Shown: piece by piece, positions 1-7,910 of the stretch
Layout: every line of letters begins with the position of its first letter
Position numbering within the stretch: position 1 is the stretch's first letter
Assembly: GCA_964478325.1 (NCBI GenBank)
Contig: CAYZIA010000052.1
Coordinates: forward strand, 1 to 11,448
Length of the DNA stretch: 11,448 nucleotides
From: DUAL01 sp964478325
GTDB taxonomy: Bacteria; Bacteroidota; Bacteroidia; Flavobacteriales; BACL11
Reading direction: 5' to 3'
Position numbers and translations under genes: made by a program
Notes under the pieces: generated by a model
What the model saw: only the letters and a program-made list of their open reading frames with translations
Database searches by the model: none
What the model was told of the DNA's origin: nothing

Positions 1-1061
1 TTGCCCGAGAGGTGATTCGTAAAATCGGATATACAAAATCAGAATACCAATTTGACGCCGATAGTTGTGGGGTGATTTCTGCTATTCATGAACAATCATC
101 TGATATTAGACAAGGAGTTACTGAAGGTGAAGGATTAAATAAAGAGCAAGGGGCTGGAGATCAAGGAATGATGTTTGGATATGCTACAAATGAAACAGAA
201 AATTTAATACCTCTGGCTTTAGATATCTCTCATAAAATTCTGATTGAATTAGCTGACATTAGAAAGAAAGGAGTCGAAATGGCATACTTGCGCCCTGATT
301 CAAAGTCTCAAGTAACATTAGAGTATAATGATGACCATACTCCAAAAAGAATTACTGATATTGTAGTTTCTACTCAGCACGATGACTTTGCAGATGAGAA
401 ACCAATTCAAGAACAAATTGAAAAAGATGTAAGAGAAATATTAATTCCAAGAATTAAATCGCAATTATCTAACAAGAATGCTGCTTTATTTGGCACGGAG
501 AGATACCATGTGAACCCTACTGGCAAGTTTGTTATTGGAGGTCCACATGGTGATACAGGTCTTACGGGAAGAAAAATAATTGTAGATACATATGGTGGAA
601 AAGGAGCTCATGGAGGAGGTGCTTTCTCAGGAAAAGATCCCTCAAAAGTAGATCGTTCAGCTGCTTATGCAACTAGACATATTGCTAAAAACTTAGTAGC
701 TGCAGGATTGTGTGATCGGATATTAGTACAAGTTTCCTATGCTATTGGTGTAGCAGAACCAATGGGGATCTTTGTTGACACCTATAGTAGTGTAAAAATA
801 AATATTACAGATGGAGAAATAGCTAATACGATCCAGAAGATGTCTTGTTTTAATCTAAAACCAGCATCAATCATTAGTAGACTAAAACTAAAAAATCCTA
901 TATACTCAGAAACTGCTGCATATGGACATATGGGAAGAGAATCTGAGATAAAAAAACTAAGTTTTAATATTAATGGGAAGAAACAAGATATAGAAGTTGA
1001 AACATTTACCTGGGAAAAATTAGATTGCCAAGAGGATGTGAAATCTGCTTTTGGTCTATAA
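1..1061 (+). CDS. metK: S-adenosylmethionine synthetase, 5'-truncated by the window edge
   Basis: This enzyme makes S-adenosylmethionine from methionine and ATP in the cytoplasm, the main methyl donor of the cell. The reading frame is open to the left edge: the codons before the GTG at 12 read A-R-E, and the following VIRKIGY aligns with the family's internal V-R-x-I-G-Y stretch, so that GTG is not a start. About 65-70 N-terminal residues should lie outside the window. Numbering from the GTG, the family signatures are both visible: GAGDQG at residues 47-52 (methionine/ATP site) and the glycine-rich GGGAFSGKDPSK loop near 201-212. GGPHGDTGLTGRKIIVDTYGG just before it is also diagnostic. Residue conservation continues to the stop codon, so the visible part looks intact. 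A strong terminator follows 19 bases after the stop. Any SAM-responsive leader would lie outside the window. Confidence 0.97.
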   Translation, partial: AREVIRKIGYTKSEYQFDADSCGVISAIHEQSSDIRQGVTEGEGLNKEQGAGDQGMMFGYATNETENLIPLALDISHKILIELADIRKKGVEMAYLRPDSKSQVTLEYNDDHTPKRITDIVVSTQHDDFADEKPIQEQIEKDVREILIPRIKSQLSNKNAALFGTERYHVNPTGKFVIGGPHGDTGLTGRKIIVDTYGGKGAHGGGAFSGKDPSKVDRSAAYATRHIAKNLVAAGLCDRILVQVSYAIGVAEPMGIFVDTYSSVKINITDGEIANTIQKMSCFNLKPASIISRLKLKNPIYSETAAYGHMGRESEIKKLSFNINGKKQDIEVETFTWEKLDCQEDVKSAFGL

Positions 1062-1081
1062 GCTGAGAAATATTACTTTTA
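1051..1081 (+). promoter_or_regulatory. Candidate promoter for the secreted propeller gene, overlapping the metK 3' end
   Basis: A TTG at 1051-1053 (inside the last codons of metK) is followed after 20 bases by TACTTTTA at 1074-1081, one base off the Bacteroidota -7 consensus TAnnTTTG. Transcription would then start near 1086-1088, inside the 5' arm of the metK terminator, so this transcript could not form the full hairpin. This is inference from a short degenerate motif. Confidence 0.3.
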
Positions 1082-1106
1082 AGGTCGCAATTATGCGGCC
1101 TTTTTT
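1081..1106 (+). terminator. Intrinsic terminator of metK
   Basis: A 9-bp stem (1081-1089 with 1094-1102, one T-G wobble) encloses the loop ATTA. The T-run 1101-1106 partly belongs to the 3' arm. It ends only 12 bases before the start codon of the next gene, which is unusually tight. Confidence 0.85.
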
Positions 1107-1118
1107 ATTACATAAGTT

Positions 1119-4100
1119 ATGAGAAAAATATTATTATTTCTTTTAATTATTTTAAACTTCTCTCTGTTTGCTCAAATAGAAATGAAATATAATGTAAATG
1201 GTGAGGATTTACCACATTGGGTACAATTAATGTATGCAGAGAATCCTGATCCTGGGGAAATAATTGCAGCTTACAGAAATTATTATAAAAACAATAAATT
1301 AGTAAAAAATAAGCATACTCAATACTACAAAAGATGGGTACGTAATTTAAGTAGGATTAGTCAACCTATAGAAAACAAACCAACATCAAAAAGCAGTAAT
1401 CAATGGGAATGTGTGGGACCATGGGATTTTGACAAGGATGCGGCAAGCAGAAGTTATGCTCCGGGTGCTGCACACGTTTATACAGTAGAACAATCTATCA
1501 GTAATCCAAATGTTTTATATGCAGGAACAGCCACTGCTGGTGCTTGGAAAACAATAGACAAGGGAGCAAATTGGGAGCTCTTAACACAAGATATTCATTT
1601 AGGCGGAGTCTATGCAATTGAAATTGATTTTGTAGATGAAAACATAGCATATATTAGCGGAAATGAAGGAGTTTACAAAACTACTGATGGAGGTTTAAAT
1701 TGGAATCTCATTGGAGATACCTCTTTTACCAATTATACTCATTCTGTTAAAGATATAAAATTAAAGGCTAACAATAATTTAGAATTATTTGTAGCTTCTA
1801 GTAAAGGACTATTTAAATCTATTGATAGTGGAAATAATTTTACCCAAACCATGAGTGGTAGTTTTTTAGAGATTGAATTTCATCCAAATTCAGCTGATAC
1901 AATGTATTTTATAAAACAAGCAGGAGACAGTACCCTATTTTACCGATCAGATGATGGAGGAAATACGCTAATTAATTACACAAATGGATGGCCTAATCCT
2001 TCAACTGGTGATGAGCAAAAAAGAACAGAAATAGCTATCTCTCCTGCTGCACCTGATAAAATTGTAGCCCTTGCAACAGGAAGCGCAAATGGAGGAAGTG
2101 GATTATATGGTATTTATATTAGTTATGACAAGGGTGAGAATTGGACCTTCCAATGTTGTGGACCACACCCAGCTGGTATTCCCGACACAAATAATATTAA
2201 TATGATGGGCTGGCAACCAAGCGGATTGGATGATGGTGGTCAATATTATTACGATTTAGGTCTTGCTGTAAATCCTAATAATGCTGATATTATACATGTT
2301 GGAGGTGTAAATCATTGGATATCATTTGATAATGGAGTTACATTTACCTGTCCAGCAAAATGGAGTGAACCACATAAAAAGGGATATGTTCATGCTGACA
2401 TTCATGATATCAACTATTTTGGAAACGACCTCTGGTTTGCTTGTGATGGAGGAATCTTTTATTCTGACAATGAAGGAGATAGCATTTATAAAAAACAATA
2501 TGGTATTGCTGGAACTGACTTTTGGGGGTTTGGAGCTGGTTTTAAAGATGGAGATGTAATGCTTGGAGGAACGTATCATAATGGGACATTATTGAAAGAT
2601 AACAACACCTACATAAACGATTGGATTTGCACACAGGGAGGTGACAACTATAGGGGGTTTGTAAATTTTGGTAATCCTAGACAAGTATATCATGATGGAG
2701 GTGGCAAACTACTTTCTGGAGATAGAACTATTCCAATAGGATCTTTTACTTTAGAAAAAAAACCTAATGCTTCATATATTATTGGAGAATCCTCTCAATT
2801 AGAGTTTGATCCAAGATGTCATAATTGGGTATATTCGGGAAACGATACTACTCTTTGGCTTTCAAAAAATAATGGAAAGAATTTTGAAGCTATTCATCAT
2901 TTTAATGAGAAAGTTACTTCTATTGAAGTAGCTTGGAGCAATCCAGATGTCATTTATGTAGCAACTTGGTCAGATTGGTGGGGTAATAAAAAAATTTATA
3001 GAACAAATGATGCTGGTGTTAATTGGACAGATATTACTCCTTCATCTACTCTCCAGAATGGTAGTATGTGGCGCCCTTTTGATATAACTATAAGTAGTGA
3101 TGATGAGAATACTTTGTGGATTGCAAGATGCACTCAAAGTGGAAATTACTCCTTTATTGATGGTTATAAAGTTTTTAAATCAATAGATGGTGGACAAAAT
3201 TGGATTAACCTAAGCACACCAACATTGGATGGGTACAAACCCACTAATATCGAACACCAAAGAGGTAGCAATGGTGGTGTATATTTAGGGACAAGAACAA
3301 CTGTTTTCTATAGAAATGATAGTATGCCTGATTGGGTAATTTATGATAATAACTTGCCACGCAGAACACTATCTACTCAATTAATTCCTCATTACAGAGA
3401 AGGCTTACTGATAAATGGAACCAATAGAAGTGCATACGAAATTAATTTGTTTGAAGATAGTCCACCATCAGCACAAATTGCTGCAGACAGGTTAACAATC
3501 AGTTGCCTAAACGATACAGTTAAGTTTGTAGACCATTCAGCAGTACGACATAATAGTGCTAGTTGGAATTGGACTTTTCCTGGAGGAATACCTAATAGTT
3601 CTACTTTGGAAAATCCGGTTGTAGTGTATTCAACTCCAGGAAGTTATGATGTTAGTTTACAAGTAACAGATGCTTTTGGTTCTTCCACACAAATTCTTAC
3701 TGACTTTATAACTTACACAGATTCTGTTTCCCCAATTACAAATACAAGTTTTTATGCTCAAGATTTTGAAAGCGGTAGCTATCCACCAATAGGATGGACA
3801 AGACCAGATTGGTCATTTGGCTGGGACATTATTGAACTAGATACTGGTATTAATTGTACTCCTACTAAAGCCGTTTATGTAAACCATTATTGGATTAATA
3901 AAAAAGGTGAAGAGGTTTATTTAATTTCAAATAAAGTAAAATTAGGTGGAGGATCAAGTGCGCAAAATTATTTAACTTATGATTATGCTTATTGTGGGTT
4001 AAATCCTCCAGCATCTTGGATTCATGGTTCTAATGATGGATTTAGGATAGATATTTCAACCAATTGTGGTATTACTTGGGATTCTATTTATGGAGCAAGC

Positions 4101-4547
4101 GGAACTGCTTTACAAACTACTGGAACTATAAATAACCCATGGTATCCTACATGTGGCAGTTGGGCAAGTGATAGTTTAGATTTAACTGCTTTTGGTTATA
4201 ATGGAGATACTATTATGGTACGATTTGTTGCTATAAATGATTATGGTAATAGATTTTTTATGGATAATATAAACATCAACGGACAAAATATTTTGCAAGT
4301 GCAGGAATCAGAAGATTCTTTCCATACTTTTATTTATCCAAATCCAACAAAAGGAATCTTTAAAATCCGAACTGATTCGGATAATTTGGAAGTATCCATT
4401 TATTCTACCCTAGGAGAATTAGTTCTAAAAGAAAAAATCATTAATGGTTTGAAACAAATTGATTTAAGCAATCAAGGTAAAGGAATCTACTTTGTAAAAC
4501 TAAAAAGCAGAAACAAAACTGAGCAAAGAAAACTGATTATCCAATAA
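1119..4547 (+). CDS. Secreted Asp-box beta-propeller protein with PKD, jelly-roll-like and T9SS sorting domains
   Basis: A large predicted surface or extracellular protein of 1142 residues. The order is: signal peptide (residues 1-19, MRKILLFLLIILNFSLFA, cleavage before Q20); a short linker or pro-region to about 95; a sialidase/sortilin-like propeller at about 100-760; a PKD domain at about 785-870 with the core WNWTFPGG at 816-823; an F-x-x-x-x-P-x-G-W jelly-roll type domain (MAM-like, 'choice-of-anchor J') at about 878-1055; and a C-terminal T9SS type A sorting domain at about 1068-1142 with YPNP at 1073-1076. Ten Asp-box-like motifs of the pattern [ST]-x-D-x-G-x-x-[WF] begin near residues 145, 188, 234, 277, 335, 402, 449, 582, 629 and 688; those at 449 and 582 are degenerate. 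The sorting domain implies outer-membrane translocation by the Por machinery, with removal of the tail. I see no catalytic signature; adhesion or glycan binding is possible but unproven. The ATG at 1119 is chosen because the signal peptide begins there; no Shine-Dalgarno is present, as is usual in this phylum. Confidence 0.93.
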   Translation: MRKILLFLLIILNFSLFAQIEMKYNVNGEDLPHWVQLMYAENPDPGEIIAAYRNYYKNNKLVKNKHTQYYKRWVRNLSRISQPIENKPTSKSSNQWECVGPWDFDKDAASRSYAPGAAHVYTVEQSISNPNVLYAGTATAGAWKTIDKGANWELLTQDIHLGGVYAIEIDFVDENIAYISGNEGVYKTTDGGLNWNLIGDTSFTNYTHSVKDIKLKANNNLELFVASSKGLFKSIDSGNNFTQTMSGSFLEIEFHPNSADTMYFIKQAGDSTLFYRSDDGGNTLINYTNGWPNPSTGDEQKRTEIAISPAAPDKIVALATGSANGGSGLYGIYISYDKGENWTFQCCGPHPAGIPDTNNINMMGWQPSGLDDGGQYYYDLGLAVNPNNADIIHVGGVNHWISFDNGVTFTCPAKWSEPHKKGYVHADIHDINYFGNDLWFACDGGIFYSDNEGDSIYKKQYGIAGTDFWGFGAGFKDGDVMLGGTYHNGTLLKDNNTYINDWICTQGGDNYRGFVNFGNPRQVYHDGGGKLLSGDRTIPIGSFTLEKKPNASYIIGESSQLEFDPRCHNWVYSGNDTTLWLSKNNGKNFEAIHHFNEKVTSIEVAWSNPDVIYVATWSDWWGNKKIYRTNDAGVNWTDITPSSTLQNGSMWRPFDITISSDDENTLWIARCTQSGNYSFIDGYKVFKSIDGGQNWINLSTPTLDGYKPTNIEHQRGSNGGVYLGTRTTVFYRNDSMPDWVIYDNNLPRRTLSTQLIPHYREGLLINGTNRSAYEINLFEDSPPSAQIAADRLTISCLNDTVKFVDHSAVRHNSASWNWTFPGGIPNSSTLENPVVVYSTPGSYDVSLQVTDAFGSSTQILTDFITYTDSVSPITNTSFYAQDFESGSYPPIGWTRPDWSFGWDIIELDTGINCTPTKAVYVNHYWINKKGEEVYLISNKVKLGGGSSAQNYLTYDYAYCGLNPPASWIHGSNDGFRIDISTNCGITWDSIYGASGTALQTTGTINNPWYPTCGSWASDSLDLTAFGYNGDTIMVRFVAINDYGNRFFMDNININGQNILQVQESEDSFHTFIYPNPTKGIFKIRTDSDNLEVSIYSTLGELVLKEKIINGLKQIDLSNQGKGIYFVKLKSRNKTEQRKLIIQ

Positions 4548-4612
4548 TCTACTCTATCCTTATCACATCTTCTTTGCTAGAAATATTAAGCAAATGTTGA
4601 AATTGAGGTCGA

Positions 4613-5917
4613 TTATTTCTTCCTAAAATAGATTTGAATAGGAACTCCAGAAAAATCAAAATTCTCTCTCAATTTATTTTCAATAAAGCGTTTGTAAGGG
4701 TCTTTTATGTATTGTGGTAGATTGGCAAAGAACGCAAAAGTGGGAGTAGCAACTGGCAATTGTGTACAATACTTAATTCTGATATATTTCCCTTTAAGTG
4801 CTGGCGGTGGATTTTTTTCAATAAAAGGCAGCATTATATCATTTAGTTTGGAAGTGGAAATCTTTTGGCTTCTGTTGTTGTAAACTTCAATGGCTGTTTC
4901 TAATCCTTTCAATAACCTCTGCTTGTTTAATGCTGAAACAAATAAAATAGGAACATCAGAAAAAGGAGCAATCTTTTCTCTAATCTGCTCTTCAAATATT
5001 TTAGTAGTTCCTATCTCTTTTTCTACCAAGTCCCACTTATTTACTAATATTACAATCCCTTTCTTATTTCTGTCAGCTATATGAAAAATTCTTTGATCTT
5101 GTGCCTCAAATCCTCTCTCAGCATCAATAATAAGTATACAAACATCCGCATGTTCAATGGCACGAACCGAACGCATTACAGAATAGAATTCCAAATTCTC
5201 ATGTACACTTTTTTTCTTTCTCAATCCTGCTGTGTCCACTAAAATAAAATCGAAACCAAACTTATTAAAAGGTGTATTCAAAGAATCTCTAGTAGTCCCA
5301 GCAATTTCGGTTACAATATTTTGCTCTTTCCCAATTAGTGCATTTATAAAAGAAGATTTACCCACATTTGGTCTGCCAATAATCGTAAATTTTGGGATTC
5401 CTAAATCTTCCTCTGGTTTATCTTCAACAAAATATTTTACTAATTCGTCCAACATCTCTCCTGTTCCACTTCCGCTAACGGAAGAAACAGGAATATAATC
5501 TCCCATTCCTAAATTATAAAATTCCACAGCCTCATTTAGCAGTTGAGTGTTGTCCACTTTATTAGCAACAAGTATTACTTTTTTTTCCGTTCTTCTCAAA
5601 AGTTGAGCAACTGATTGGTCTAGATCAGTAATACCATCTTTGGCATCTACCAAAAATAAAATGACATTTGATTCATCAATAGCCAATTCTACTTGCTTGC
5701 GTATTTCAGTTTCAAAAATATCATCACTTCCATCTACATAGCCACCAGTATCAATTACAGAAAATTCTTTTCCATTCCATTCTGATTTTCCATAATGTCT
5801 ATCACGGGTAACCCCACTTACCTCATCTGTAATGGCTTGTCTTGTTTGAGTTAATCGATTAAAAATGGTGGATTTCCCCACATTTGGCCTACCAACTATA
5901 GCGACTATATTATTCAT
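4613..5917 (-). CDS. der: Ribosome-assembly GTPase Der (EngA)
   Basis: Der is a double-GTPase factor needed for maturation of the 50S ribosomal subunit. Numbered from the ATG at 5917 (434 residues, normal for the family), the first G domain shows GRPNVGKS at 9-16, DTGG at 56-59 and NKVD at 119-122. The second shows GRPNVGKS at 181-188, DTAG at 228-231 and NKWD at 293-296. A KH-like domain fills about 350-434 and ends in the basic stretch YFRKK. A longer frame would start with TTG at 5923 (adding M-A), but the ATG is preferred because it gives the canonical start right before the first beta strand. This ATG overlaps the era stop codon (ATGAATAA, 8 shared bases), so der is very likely translated by coupling from an era-der mRNA. 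The gene converges with the secreted propeller gene, leaving 65 bases between the two stops with no convincing terminator. Confidence 0.97.
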   Translation of the reverse strand: MNNIVAIVGRPNVGKSTIFNRLTQTRQAITDEVSGVTRDRHYGKSEWNGKEFSVIDTGGYVDGSDDIFETEIRKQVELAIDESNVILFLVDAKDGITDLDQSVAQLLRRTEKKVILVANKVDNTQLLNEAVEFYNLGMGDYIPVSSVSGSGTGEMLDELVKYFVEDKPEEDLGIPKFTIIGRPNVGKSSFINALIGKEQNIVTEIAGTTRDSLNTPFNKFGFDFILVDTAGLRKKKSVHENLEFYSVMRSVRAIEHADVCILIIDAERGFEAQDQRIFHIADRNKKGIVILVNKWDLVEKEIGTTKIFEEQIREKIAPFSDVPILFVSALNKQRLLKGLETAIEVYNNRSQKISTSKLNDIMLPFIEKNPPPALKGKYIRIKYCTQLPVATPTFAFFANLPQYIKDPYKRFIENKLRENFDFSGVPIQIYFRKK

Positions 5918-6788
5918 AGCCAAAAGATTTTAATTGTCTATCATCATCTCGCCAATTCTTTTTGACCTTTACCACTCTTTCCAGAAATATCTTCTTGTCA
6001 AAAAATCGTTCTAATTCTCTTCTTGCCTCTGTACCAATTCTTTTTATTCCAACTCCTTTATGCCCAATGATAATTCCTCTCTGGCTTTCTCTTAATACAT
6101 AAATAATGGCACGAATTCTAATAATATCGTCTTCGTCCTCAAATTCTTCTACTTCCACCTGAACAGAATAAGGAACTTCTTTTTTGTAGTATTTCAATAT
6201 CTTTTCTCTAATGTTTTCTGAAACAAAGAAACGCTCTGATTTATCGGTAATTGCATCTTTATCATAGTAAGGAGGAGATACTGGCAAGAGTTCTATTATT
6301 CGTTCCAATATTTTATCCATATTAAATTTGTTGAGTGCAGAAATAGGTAGAATCTCTGCATTAGGAACTCTTTCTTTCCAAAGCTTGATTTGCTTTTCCA
6401 CCTCCTTTTGTTCTGACAAATCAATCTTGTTGAGAAGAAGTAAAAGTGGAATCTTGGTATTTCTTATTTTATCAAAAAGTGCTTTGTCTTTTAACTGCTT
6501 CTCACCCATTTCTACCATATAAATAAGGACATCCGCGTCTTGAAAAGCCGATTGTACAAAATTCATCATGCTCTCTTGCAACTTATAAGTCGGTTTGATG
6601 ATACCTGGTGTATCTGAAAAAACAAATTGATAATCGTCCTTATTTAAGATCCCTAAAATACGATGACGAGTTGTTTGTGCCTTATGAGTAATAATAGAGA
6701 GTTTCTCTCCAATTAATACATTCATTAGAGTAGATTTCCCTACATTAGGATTACCAATTATATTGACAAAACCTGCCTTGTGTTCCAT
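5910..6788 (-). CDS. era: Ribosome-assembly GTPase Era
   Basis: Era binds the 3' end of 16S rRNA and checks 30S subunit maturation. The product from the ATG at 6788 has 292 residues, typical for the family: GNPNVGKS (G1) at 12-19, the switch region with QTTRHR at 38-43, DTPG (G3) at 59-62, NKID (G4) at 120-123, SALN (G5) at 150-153, and a C-terminal KH domain from about 200 whose RNA-binding loop is GHKG at 242-245. The frame can be extended upstream to a TTG at 6815, but those codons lie inside the terminator hairpin of the gene upstream, so the ATG is preferred. The stop overlaps the start of der. The nearest upstream transcription signal is that terminator, whose T-run ends 14 bases before this ATG; I found no clear promoter for the pair. 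Confidence 0.97.
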   Translation of the reverse strand: MEHKAGFVNIIGNPNVGKSTLMNVLIGEKLSIITHKAQTTRHRILGILNKDDYQFVFSDTPGIIKPTYKLQESMMNFVQSAFQDADVLIYMVEMGEKQLKDKALFDKIRNTKIPLLLLLNKIDLSEQKEVEKQIKLWKERVPNAEILPISALNKFNMDKILERIIELLPVSPPYYDKDAITDKSERFFVSENIREKILKYYKKEVPYSVQVEVEEFEDEDDIIRIRAIIYVLRESQRGIIIGHKGVGIKRIGTEARRELERFFDKKIFLERVVKVKKNWRDDDRQLKSFGYE

Positions 6789-6802
6789 TTTGCAAAGAAA
6801 CG

Positions 6803-6833
6803 AAAAAAGGGCCAACCGAATGGTTAGCCCTTT
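6803..6833 (-). terminator. Intrinsic terminator of the outer-membrane protein gene
   Basis: Read on the minus strand, a 12-bp stem (6833-6822 with 6817-6806, one T-G wobble) encloses the loop ATTC, followed by a run of six T (6808-6803). It lies 20 bases after the stop of the gene at 6854-7816 and directly before the era start. Because the hairpin is also flanked by T-rich sequence on the plus strand, weak bidirectional action is possible. Confidence 0.88.
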
Positions 6834-6853
6834 ATTATAATTTTTAGTAAATA

Positions 6854-7816
6854 TTAAAACTTTTGTGATGCTCCAATCAATGGAACTATCCCCTCCATTT
6901 CTGGATTAAATAATAATTGGAAATCAAATGTTTTTGCTCCTGCGCCATTTCTGGCTGTTACTCTATTTATTTTTCTAAAATATCTAATACCAGGACCTCC
7001 CATCAAAGTAGGATCCTCTAAATCAAATATCCAAGCTTCTGCAATCAAAGAGAATCTACGAGCAGTTCTGAAAGTTGCCCCAAAATTTAATGTAATCTTA
7101 TCAAGATAAGATTCTTCGTCTTCTACCCAGTGAGAATCCCAATGTGTATATCCTTGATTATCAACCCAAGTTGTCTCCTGATAATATCCATCGTTTGACC
7201 AAGTATCAGAAAAATTATACCCTATTCCTAAAGTAATATTGTTTTCTTTTGAACCCTTAGTAACAACTGCGAAAGGCATACTGACAAAAGTTCGATCCTC
7301 ACCAGCATCCCAAAAAAGATTACCAATCCAAAAATAACCCATTGCCATATTTAAATCTGTCTTTAAGTTAAAAGAATATTTAGCATTTAATGTCGCAGGC
7401 ATACCAAAAAAAGATGTTCCTCCTCCAATTGATAATTCATCAGTAATTCCATATTGAGTTTGCCAAAACAAAAAATAAAGATTATTAAAATATCCCTCAC
7501 CTTCTTCTAAACCAAAGGCTGTAGGTGCAAAAAAATATCTGGATTCATGCAAGTTTGGAAACCAGTATTCTCCATCTCTCAAATTGCTATCTGTCACTTC
7601 ATGTTTCTGAGCAATCATAACTTCAGGGATATAAACTTCTTTTCCTTCCAAGTCTTTTATATAGATATTTCCTTGTTCTTGCCTGTCAAAAGTCCCAATA
7701 ATAGTTGTCCCATCTCTAAACTCATAAATGTATTTTTTACCTACTTCATGTGTTTGAGAAAAAATAGTACTAATAGTTAATAGTAAAATTGCTGTTGTTA
7801 AAATTGCTTTTTTCAT
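6854..7816 (-). CDS. Predicted outer-membrane beta-barrel protein of unknown function
   Basis: I do not recognise a named family. The 320-residue product starts with a clear signal peptide (MKKAILTTAILLLTISTIFS, cleavage before Q21). Residues about 30-72 form a small beta-rich stretch containing FRDGTTIIGTF and VYIPEVMIAQ, reminiscent of the short SH3/Sm-like domains found before membrane barrels in this phylum. From about 90 on, alternating hydrophobic and polar strands rich in aromatic residues and glycine (for example YGITDELSIGGG, NITLGIGYNF, ITLNFGATF) suggest a barrel, and the chain ends in phenylalanine, as outer-membrane barrels often do. A tryptophan- and acid-rich insert (about 205-235) could be an external loop. 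The gene stands alone: it has its own -7 element about 30 bases upstream and a strong terminator downstream. The barrel call is inference; a periplasmic beta protein remains possible. Confidence 0.85.
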   Translation of the reverse strand: MKKAILTTAILLLTISTIFSQTHEVGKKYIYEFRDGTTIIGTFDRQEQGNIYIKDLEGKEVYIPEVMIAQKHEVTDSNLRDGEYWFPNLHESRYFFAPTAFGLEEGEGYFNNLYFLFWQTQYGITDELSIGGGTSFFGMPATLNAKYSFNLKTDLNMAMGYFWIGNLFWDAGEDRTFVSMPFAVVTKGSKENNITLGIGYNFSDTWSNDGYYQETTWVDNQGYTHWDSHWVEDEESYLDKITLNFGATFRTARRFSLIAEAWIFDLEDPTLMGGPGIRYFRKINRVTARNGAGAKTFDFQLLFNPEMEGIVPLIGASQKF

Positions 7817-7845
7817 CTTTTTTAGTTCTTAGTTAATTCTTAGGT

Positions 7846-7853
7846 CAAAGATA
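7846..7853 (-). promoter_or_regulatory. -7 promoter element of the outer-membrane protein gene
   Basis: The minus strand reads TATCTTTG, a perfect match to the Bacteroidota -7 consensus TAnnTTTG, ending 29 bases before the ATG at 7816. The expected start of transcription near 7840 leaves a 5' leader of about 20-25 bases. No good -33 TTG is seen at the usual spacing; the region there is only AT-rich. Confidence 0.55.
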
Positions 7854-7870
7854 GATTATAAAAAATAATA

Positions 7871-7889
7871 TATTATGCTAAGCATAATA
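7871..7889 (-). terminator. AT-rich hairpin downstream of the ABC-F gene, probable terminator
   Basis: A perfect inverted repeat TATTATGC/GCATAATA with a 3-base loop begins 21 bases after the ABC-F stop codon. On the minus strand it is followed by TATTATTTTTTA, a fairly T-rich tail. The stem is weak (two GC pairs), so termination may be partial. Because it lies just upstream of the -7 element of the next gene, an operator role is an alternative. Confidence 0.5.
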
Positions 7890-7910
7890 CTTTCCCTTAC
7901 TAGATTAGAA

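Noticed and set aside
2322..2579. Frames on both strands inside the secreted propeller gene
   Set aside because: They are shadows of the 1142-residue gene, which has coherent domains throughout; the shadow peptides have no signal or family motif.
4573..4594. Inverted repeat TTTGCT/AGCAAA between the convergent propeller and der genes
   Set aside because: The stem has 6 pairs with a 10-base loop and no T-run on either strand, so it does not support a terminator call.
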